Shown piece by piece: positions 59,155 to 64,000 of a DNA stretch of 64,000 nt. The position numbers were made by a program, and so were the translations under genes. Within the stretch, counting starts at the first letter, position 1; each line of letters begins with the position of its first letter. The notes under the pieces were generated by a model, which had not been told where the DNA came from, ran no database searches, and was given only the letters and a program-made list of their open reading frames with translations. Origin of the DNA: Pseudomonadota bacterium (GTDB taxonomy: Bacteria > Pseudomonadota > Alphaproteobacteria > Rhizobiales > Rhizobiaceae); contig JAEWPB010000144.1 of assembly GCA_023399465.1 (NCBI GenBank), positions 25,171 to 89,170 of the forward strand. The letters are read 5' to 3'.

Positions 59155-59943
59155 ATGCAGCATGTGACCGCCAGGGAGGGCATCAGCCCGGTGCCCGCGC
59201 TCGAGGTATCGGGCGTGAGCCATGCCTATGGTCGCAAACAGGCTCTGGCCGGGGTATCGTTTTCGATCGCACCCGGCCGTTTCACCGTCCTCCTCGGCCT
59301 TAACGGGGCGGGGAAGACGACGCTCTTTTCGCTGATCAGCCATCTCTACAATACGCGCCGGGGAGCGATCCGCATCTTCGGTCACGACATCAGCCGGGCG
59401 CCCGGCGAAGCACTGCGTCGCCTCGGCATCGTATTCCAGGCGCGCACGCTGGATCTCGATCTGAGCGTCTACCAGAACCTCTCCTACCACGCCTCGCTGC
59501 ACGGCATCGGGCGGACCGCCGCCCGCGCCCGCATCGATGCCCTGCTGGCACAGGTCGACATGACCGACAGGCTGCATGACAAGGCGCGCAGTCTCTCCGG
59601 CGGCCAGATGCGGCGCATCGAGATCGCCCGGGCGCTGTTGCACCGGCCACAGCTGCTGCTGCTCGACGAGGCGACAGTCGGGCTCGACATCCGGTCGCGC
59701 GCCGAGAATCTGGCGATGATACGTAAGCTGGTGGCGACCGATGGCATCAGCGTGTTGTGGGCTACCCATCTGATCGACGAGGTCGGCGACGGAGACGACG
59801 TCGTCATACTCGACAAGGGCCGGGTGCTCGCCCGCGGCCCGGTAGGCGAGGTCATTCGTTCCGCGGGCGCAGGCGGCATAAGGGACGCATTCGCCCTGTT
59901 GACCGGATTGACTCCGGCTCTTCCGGGAAAGGAGGAGACATGA
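59155..59943 (+). CDS. ABC transporter ATP-binding protein (PQQ-associated, PedB-like)
   Basis: 262-aa single-domain ATPase. Walker A LGLNGAGKTTLFSL, Q-loop in IVFQARTLDLDLS, signature LSGGQMRRIEIARAL, Walker B LLLLDEATVGLD, H-loop LWATHLIDEV. It is of the drug/polysaccharide exporter (ABC-2) type and so probably works with the following permease in export rather than uptake. GGGAGG lies just before the ATG; its stop overlaps the permease start as ATGA. Counterparts occur beside PQQ alcohol dehydrogenases in Pseudomonas (ped cluster). Confidence 0.9.
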   Translation: MQHVTAREGISPVPALEVSGVSHAYGRKQALAGVSFSIAPGRFTVLLGLNGAGKTTLFSLISHLYNTRRGAIRIFGHDISRAPGEALRRLGIVFQARTLDLDLSVYQNLSYHASLHGIGRTAARARIDALLAQVDMTDRLHDKARSLSGGQMRRIEIARALLHRPQLLLLDEATVGLDIRSRAENLAMIRKLVATDGISVLWATHLIDEVGDGDDVVILDKGRVLARGPVGEVIRSAGAGGIRDAFALLTGLTPALPGKEET

Positions 59944-60815
59944 CGGGAAATCCGCTGCAGGCAACTGTTCCGACGCGGCTGGACGAGGGACCGCCTGGCT
60001 TCCGTTTCCATCAGTATCTCGTTTGCCTCACGGGCATCCTTGTCCGCGAGGGGCTTCGCTTTCTGCATCAGCGCGAGCGTTTCATCTCCTCGCTGGTCCG
60101 CCCATTGCTCTGGCTCTTCGTTTTCGCTGCGGGATTTCGCCAGGTGCTCGGCGTATCCATCATTCCGCCCTACAAGACCTACGTACTCTATGAAGTGTAC
60201 ATCACGCCGGGCCTCTGCGGAATGATCCTGCTGTTCAGCGCCATGCAGTCCTCGCTTTCCATGGTCTATGACCGGGAAATGGGCAACATGCGGACCCTGC
60301 TGGTCAGCCCGTTTCCGCGCTGGTTCCTGCTGGTTTCGAAACTGCTTGCCGGCGTCGTGATTGCGATCCTCCAGGTCTACATCTTCCTTGCCGTGGCTTG
60401 GTTCTGGGGCGTCAAGCCGTCGCTCACGGGATACCTCCTGGCGTTGCCCGCGCTGTTTCTGTCAGGCGTGATGCTGTGCGCGCTCGGCCTGCTCCTGTCG
60501 TCGGTGATCAGGCAATTGGAGAACTTTGCGGGGATCATGAACTTCGTGATCTTCCCAATGTATTTTGCCTCCTCCGCGCTCTATCCGCTCTGGCGCATCC
60601 AGGAATCGAGCCCGCTTCTTCACAAGATCTGCCTCGCCAACCCGTTTACCTATGCGGTGGAACTGATCCGCTTTGCCCTTTACGGCCGGATCGAGTGGAC
60701 GTCCCTCGTGGTAGTCTCGACCTGCGCGCTGCTGTTCCTCGGCGGCGCCATTCTTGCCTACGATCCGTCCCGGGGACTTCTCGCGCGCAAGCAGGATACC
60801 GGAGGAAATACCTGA
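59940..60815 (+). CDS. ABC-2 type permease (PQQ-associated, PedC-like)
   Basis: 291-aa inner-membrane protein with six hydrophobic segments of the ABC2_membrane type, including VRPLLWLFVFAAGFRQVLG, TPGLCGMILLFSAMQSSLSMVYDREMGNMRTLLVSPFPR and ENFAGIMNFVIFPMYFASSALYPLW. The cytoplasmic EMGxxRTLLVSP element is characteristic of the coupling helix region. It couples to the ATPase through a four-base overlap. Exporter architecture next to a soluble binding protein is unusual and has not been explained. Confidence 0.88.
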   Translation: MTGNPLQATVPTRLDEGPPGFRFHQYLVCLTGILVREGLRFLHQRERFISSLVRPLLWLFVFAAGFRQVLGVSIIPPYKTYVLYEVYITPGLCGMILLFSAMQSSLSMVYDREMGNMRTLLVSPFPRWFLLVSKLLAGVVIAILQVYIFLAVAWFWGVKPSLTGYLLALPALFLSGVMLCALGLLLSSVIRQLENFAGIMNFVIFPMYFASSALYPLWRIQESSPLLHKICLANPFTYAVELIRFALYGRIEWTSLVVVSTCALLFLGGAILAYDPSRGLLARKQDTGGNT

Positions 60816-61432
60816 TGAGACGAAGTATCGCCTTTGCCGCCGCCCTGATGATCGCCACAGGCCAGGCCCTGGCCGCCCAGGGCGATGACCCCGACTGGCC
60901 ATGCATCCAGCGCAAGGTCCCCGAGCTTTCGCTCGGCCAGATCTGGAATGGCCCGGACCTTCCCGAGACCGCCGCGAACTGGGCAAAGGATGCGACGATC
61001 CATGCTCTGGTGCAGGAACTGGCGGCCCGCCGGCTGCCGTTGCCGGAGGCGCAGCAAAGGATCGCTTCCTTTGCCGCGGGCCTGCCGCAAGGCGAGCGGC
61101 AACAGCGTCTCGCCATGCTTGCCCAGGGCCTGTTCGACTACATGAACCACGAGCGCTCGCAGGTGATCTCCGGCATCGCCCGGTACGCCAGGGGCCAACG
61201 GGATATGGCGGCGCGCATCCGGCAGGAGGCGTCCGATCTGGACGCACTCCGGTCCAGGCCGGATACCGACCAGCTCGCCCTTGCCCGGCGCGACGAGGGC
61301 CTGATCTTCCAGACCCGCATCTTCCAGGAACGCGCACAATCGCTGACCTATGTCTGCGAGGTCCCGACCCTCATCGAGCAGCGTCTGTACGCGCTGGCAC
61401 ACACCACTGCCGAAGCGATGAAAGCGCTGTAG
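60815..61432 (+). CDS. Uncharacterised periplasmic protein of the PQQ alcohol-oxidation module
   Basis: 205-aa secreted protein. The signal peptide MRRSIAFAAALMIATGQALA is followed by GDDPDWPCIQRKVPELSLGQIWNGPDL, a mostly helical, Arg/Gln/Ala-rich middle (PLPEAQQRIASFAAGLPQGERQQRLAMLAQ) and a C-terminus with a second Cys (LTYVCEVPTLIEQRLYALA). One disulfide is likely. No catalytic motif or known domain recognised. Its start overlaps the permease stop by one base (TGATG) with GGAGGAAA upstream, so it is coupled to the ABC genes. Confidence 0.75.
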   Translation: MRRSIAFAAALMIATGQALAAQGDDPDWPCIQRKVPELSLGQIWNGPDLPETAANWAKDATIHALVQELAARRLPLPEAQQRIASFAAGLPQGERQQRLAMLAQGLFDYMNHERSQVISGIARYARGQRDMAARIRQEASDLDALRSRPDTDQLALARRDEGLIFQTRIFQERAQSLTYVCEVPTLIEQRLYALAHTTAEAMKAL

Positions 61433-61441
61433 ATCTGCGGC

Positions 61442-61819
61442 CTACTGCGAGAATTGTTTCAGATAGGCGATGACATTGGCGACATCTTCCTCCGCCTTCA
61501 GCCCTGCGAAGGCCATTTTCGTGCCTTTGATGAACGCCTTGGGGTTCTGCAGATAGCTTGTCAACGCCGCCTCGTCCCAGACGATGCCTGAAGTCCCGGC
61601 CTCGACCATGGCGTTGGAATATTTGAAGCCCGCATGGGTTCCGGCGGTTCGGCCGATGACTCCCATCAGAGAGGGACCGATCTTGTTCTTGTCCGTGTCC
61701 ACCACGTGGCAGGCCTTGCATTTGCCGAAAACCTGCTCGCCGGCGGTGTCTTGCGCAAAAGAGTTTCCTGCGGCCATGAGCATCATGCCGACAGCCCCGA
61801 CCCATACATTGATATGCAT
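61442..61819 (-). CDS. Class I cytochrome c (c550-like, likely XoxF electron acceptor)
   Basis: 125-aa secreted cytochrome. The signal peptide ends at NSFAQ, the haem-binding CKACH is at residues 34-38 and the distal ligand is Met102 in KGTKMAFAG, with the mitochondrial-type YLQNPKAFIKGTKM and VANVIAYLKQ elements. It probably takes electrons from the PQQ dehydrogenase (an XoxG- or MxaG-like role, inferred from context). GGGGAGA precedes the ATG at 61819; further upstream ATGs give no signal peptide. Convergent with the unknown gene, only nine bases apart. Confidence 0.85.
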   Translation of the reverse strand: MHINVWVGAVGMMLMAAGNSFAQDTAGEQVFGKCKACHVVDTDKNKIGPSLMGVIGRTAGTHAGFKYSNAMVEAGTSGIVWDEAALTSYLQNPKAFIKGTKMAFAGLKAEEDVANVIAYLKQFSQ

Positions 61820-61963
61820 GCCGATTCTCCCCAGATCCAGGCTGCCCGGTGCAACGCCGGGACGACGCATGGAAAGGTGCTCCCGGCACACAAAGTATGC
61901 GAGAGGCGCGATGTGTCAACAATGTTTCATTGCAAGCGGCGCGACGGCCGTTTCCTGGCGTGG

Positions 61964-61992
61964 TTGACGCATATTTGCCGCACGCGTATCAT
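61964..61992 (+). promoter_or_regulatory. Sigma-70-type promoter before the 69-aa gene
   Basis: TTGACG (61964-61969) and TATCAT (61987-61992) are separated by exactly 17 bases, one of the best promoter matches in the window. It would drive the gene at 62095 with a leader of about 95 bases. Confidence 0.6.
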
Positions 61993-62094
61993 CCCCCAAC
62001 GTTTTCTACCGTGCGAACTTGCACCATCGGATAGAAATGCAGAGCATGTGCGTCGCCAGTTCTTCTATGCCAGCGCGTGGGGAAAGGTGCTCAA

Positions 62095-62304
62095 GTGAAT
62101 CTCATCGATCTCGTCCTGACTGTCTGCTTGCTGTCCAACCCGACGAGCTGCCGTACCGAACACTTGTACTTCGAGAATCGTGGTACGCTTTCCCAATGCA
62201 TGATTATGGCTCCCCCCGAGATCGCCAAGTGGTCGCAAGGGCATCCGGCTGTGAAAATCACGCGATGGACATGCGAATATCCGAACCAGAGTCGGGACAT
62301 CTGA
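62095..62304 (+). CDS. Small Cys-containing protein of the xox region
   Basis: 69-aa protein starting at a GTG (62095) with GGAAAGG upstream. A short hydrophobic start (NLIDLVLTVCLL) is followed by four more regions with Cys: TSCRTEHLYF, LSQCMIMAPPEIAKW and RWTCEYP, with HP and PxxIxxW typical of small conserved proteins I have seen near PQQ dehydrogenases. The hydrophobic part may be a short signal or anchor. No function is known. Preceded by a strong promoter. Confidence 0.6.
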   Translation: MNLIDLVLTVCLLSNPTSCRTEHLYFENRGTLSQCMIMAPPEIAKWSQGHPAVKITRWTCEYPNQSRDI

Positions 62305-62355
62305 CGTTTCGCGAGCCTTGGAAGCAGTTCCAGAGTTCCGTGACCGGCTCGGCCT

Positions 62356-62730
62356 TCAGAAGCAGCGAACTTCCGCTTCCGCCTGCGCGCGTTTCAACTC
62401 TGTCAGGGCGGATTTGGCCGGGGCGCTTTGCCGGAACAGCACTCCCCGTTCGCCCGTCAGCAACCCCAGGCTCCTGAACGTTTCGGCAGCCTCGTAGCGC
62501 TCATAGGGAACGATGGAGGCAATGACGTCGATGGAGCAGGAGCACTTTTCGAGAGCCGCGCGGGTATCGCCATTGGCCTTCATGCAGCCATAGACGTAAT
62601 CGACGACTGCGACTGTCGGATAGCCCCCCGCTGCCTGTGCTGACGCGGGAAACACAAGCAAGCCCATCATGGCAAGCCAGCGAACAAAACGTGCCGGCGC
62701 CACAGGAGTACCGATCGACAGCAGGGTCAT
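62356..62730 (-). CDS. Small secreted protein of the xox region
   Basis: 124-aa protein. The N-terminal signal (RWLAMMGLLVFPASAQA) is followed by VAVVDYVYGCMKANGDTRAALEKCSCSIDVIASIVPYERYEAAETFRSLG and ends in AEVRCF. Four Cys, three of them in a CMK..KCSC cluster, suggest metal or haem contact or disulfides. Homologous proteins occur next to PQQ methanol dehydrogenases in my memory, without assigned function. GGAGGTGG lies before the ATG. It is divergent from xoxF. Confidence 0.68.
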   Translation of the reverse strand: MTLLSIGTPVAPARFVRWLAMMGLLVFPASAQAAGGYPTVAVVDYVYGCMKANGDTRAALEKCSCSIDVIASIVPYERYEAAETFRSLGLLTGERGVLFRQSAPAKSALTELKRAQAEAEVRCF

Positions 62731-63120
62731 GAAACCACCTCCACGCTCGTTTTATCTGAAGAATAGTTGCACTGCGGGAATTTATACACTTGGAAAACAA
62801 AGACGACTATTATGCTGCGATGCAGCAATATTTGGTGCGTCGCCAAAAAATAATACCTATATTGCCTATATTGATAAACTGTCTTATCGTTCGTCAAGTT
62901 TCCGGCTTCAAGGCCTTTGTTTTGGGAGGGACAAGGTTTCGTAGGTTAGGATGACGGACAGCATCGGTGCCCCTCTGTCCATCCGTTCTCGCCGTGACAC
63001 GCTGACGGAAACTGAAATTCCCACACACAGCATGCGTCGCTCATGAGCCACTTCGGCCAGATATGGGATCGATTGCGTTCGTGATGACGAGCCTCAGGTG
63101 AACAATCGGGAGGATTTCGC
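62731..63120. other. Divergent control region upstream of xoxF
   Basis: 390 bases without a supported gene, AT-rich at 62750-62900. It holds a palindrome TGCTGC-GAT-GCAGCA (62813-62827) and a tandem 9-bp repeat CCTATATTG (62856-62873). The xoxF ribosome-binding site GGGAGGAT is at its right end. I see no convincing -35/-10 pair for xoxF. Confidence 0.5.
62813..62873. promoter_or_regulatory. Palindrome and tandem repeat upstream of xoxF
   Basis: TGCTGC-GAT-GCAGCA (62813-62827) is a perfect inverted repeat; CCTATATTG is repeated head to tail at 62856-62864 and 62865-62873. Both are compatible with regulator binding between the divergent genes. Confidence 0.35.
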
Positions 63121-64000
63121 ATGGGCGTGATTGCCAGAATTATCTATCCATCACTGACAGCCGCCGGATTGTTGACGGCTGCCTTTGCCGGGAATGTCAT
63201 AGCCAACGACGAACTGAAGACACTTTCGGCCGATCCGAAGAACTGGGCAATGCCGACGGGTGACTATGCCAACCATCGCTACTCCAAGCTGAACCAGATC
63301 AACAAGGACAACGTCAAGGACCTGCAGGTCAAGTGGACCTTCTCGACCGGCGTGTTGCGCGGCCATGAAGGGGGACCCCTGGTGATCGGCGACGTCATGT
63401 ACGTCCACACCCCCTTCCCCAACATCGTCTATGCCCTCGATCTCAAGAACGACGGCAAGATCCTTTGGAAATACGAGCCGCGACAGGATCCCAACGTCAT
63501 CGCCATCATGTGCTGTGACACGGTCAATCGCGGTGTCGCCTATGGCGACGGCAAGATCATCCTGAACCAAGCCGACACCACGGTCGTCGCCCTCGACGCC
63601 AAGACCGGCGAGGTCGTCTGGTCGGTGAAGAACGGCGACCAGACCGATGGCGGCAAGGGCGAATCCGGCACGGCCGCCCCGATGGTCGTCAAGGACAAGG
63701 TGCTGATCGGGGTATCGGGCGCCGAATTCGGCGTGCGCGGCTGGACGGCAGCCTACAATCTGAGTGACGGTTCGCTGGCCTGGAAAGCCTATTCCACCGG
63801 TCCGGACGCCGAGACCCTGATCGATCCGGAAAAGACCACCCATCTCGGCAAGCCGGTCGGACCCGATTCCGGCATTAACACCTGGGAAGGCGAGCAGTGG
63901 AAGACCGGCGGCGGTACGACATGGGGCTGGTTCTCCTATGATCCGAAGACCAACCTCGTCTATTACGGTACCGGTAACCCCTCTACCTGGAACCCGGTAC
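63121..64000 (+). CDS. xoxF: XoxF-type PQQ-dependent methanol dehydrogenase (N-terminal part)
   Basis: The first 293 codons are in the window. A signal peptide (about 29 residues, ending VIAND) starts an eight-bladed propeller: NWAMPTGDYANHRYSKLNQI, KWTFSTGVLRGHEGGP, VYALDLKNDGKILWKYEP, the vicinal disulfide Cys131-Cys132 in IMCCDTVNRG, GVSGAEFGVRG (metal-ligand Glu202) and GGTTWGWFSYDP with YYGTGNPSTWNP (metal-ligand Asn286). These match XoxF enzymes. The Asp pair that distinguishes lanthanide from calcium enzymes lies beyond the window. Reaction: methanol (or other small alcohols) to aldehyde, electrons to cytochrome c. Confidence 0.92.
   Translation, partial: MGVIARIIYPSLTAAGLLTAAFAGNVIANDELKTLSADPKNWAMPTGDYANHRYSKLNQINKDNVKDLQVKWTFSTGVLRGHEGGPLVIGDVMYVHTPFPNIVYALDLKNDGKILWKYEPRQDPNVIAIMCCDTVNRGVAYGDGKIILNQADTTVVALDAKTGEVVWSVKNGDQTDGGKGESGTAAPMVVKDKVLIGVSGAEFGVRGWTAAYNLSDGSLAWKAYSTGPDAETLIDPEKTTHLGKPVGPDSGINTWEGEQWKTGGGTTWGWFSYDPKTNLVYYGTGNPSTWNPV

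Noticed and set aside
1..64000. CRISPR arrays, rRNA genes, intact insertion sequences and well-known riboswitches
   Set aside because: I looked for regular spacer repeats, rRNA core sequences, transposase frames and conserved riboswitch cores and saw none. A profile search could still find degenerate examples.

Overview
The window looks like chromosome of a member of the Rhizobiaceae (Alphaproteobacteria). The reasons are high GC, a flp-cpa/ctp type Tad pilus operon in agrobacterial order, a BA14K-type secreted protein, a cuxR/aps-like polysaccharide locus of the kind known from Sinorhizobium, and XoxF with PQQ genes. Family names come from motifs and gene order read by eye; no database search was run.

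Layout. 1-8.1 kb: tail of a transporter, lepA, then small metabolic genes (thioesterase, hexapeptide acetyltransferase, GFA protein, glutamine amidotransferase-like, DoxX, SelW-like, BA14K) and a phosphomannomutase. 8.1-15.6 kb: tRNA-Leu(CAG), an RTX protein, a globin-coupled diguanylate cyclase, a 2-hydroxyacid dehydrogenase, an NlpC/P60 hydrolase, a MarR regulator and an M17 aminopeptidase. 15.8-27.9 kb: a complete Tad pilus locus, including a 58-aa Flp pilin too short for ordinary ORF lists. 28.1-39.6 kb: nucleoside salvage. deoB-add-upp run rightward; a leftward operon holds bmpA, a nucleoside-type ABC transporter, cdd, a purine nucleoside phosphorylase, deoC and deoA. 39.8-41.3 kb: msrA, a small membrane protein and tRNA-Ser(GGA).

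Immediately after tRNA-Ser the character changes to lower-GC gaps, a degenerate helix-turn-helix coding remnant and accessory gene clusters. 41.6-50.1 kb: an AraC-type regulator with a PilZ-like RxxxR N-terminus (CuxR-like) stands divergent from uxs, a UDP-sugar 4-epimerase, a processive GT2 synthase, ugd, a DUF995 protein and a GH26-like hydrolase. Together the enzymes could take UDP-glucose to UDP-glucuronate, UDP-xylose and UDP-arabinose and polymerise a pentose-containing polysaccharide. An AT-rich stretch with an acyltransferase-3 gene follows.

52.8-64 kb: a PQQ/alcohol-oxidation island. pqqABCDE runs leftward, with pqqA only 31 codons. Rightward and divergent are a periplasmic binding protein, a YVTN beta-propeller, an acidic cupredoxin-like protein, an ABC ATPase and permease and an uncharacterised periplasmic protein. 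Then come a cytochrome c, two small secreted proteins and, at the right edge, a truncated xoxF-type PQQ methanol dehydrogenase. Cofactor synthesis, dehydrogenase, electron acceptor and a poorly understood ABC/propeller module sit together. The unknown proteins of this module are the best candidates for undescribed biology in the window.
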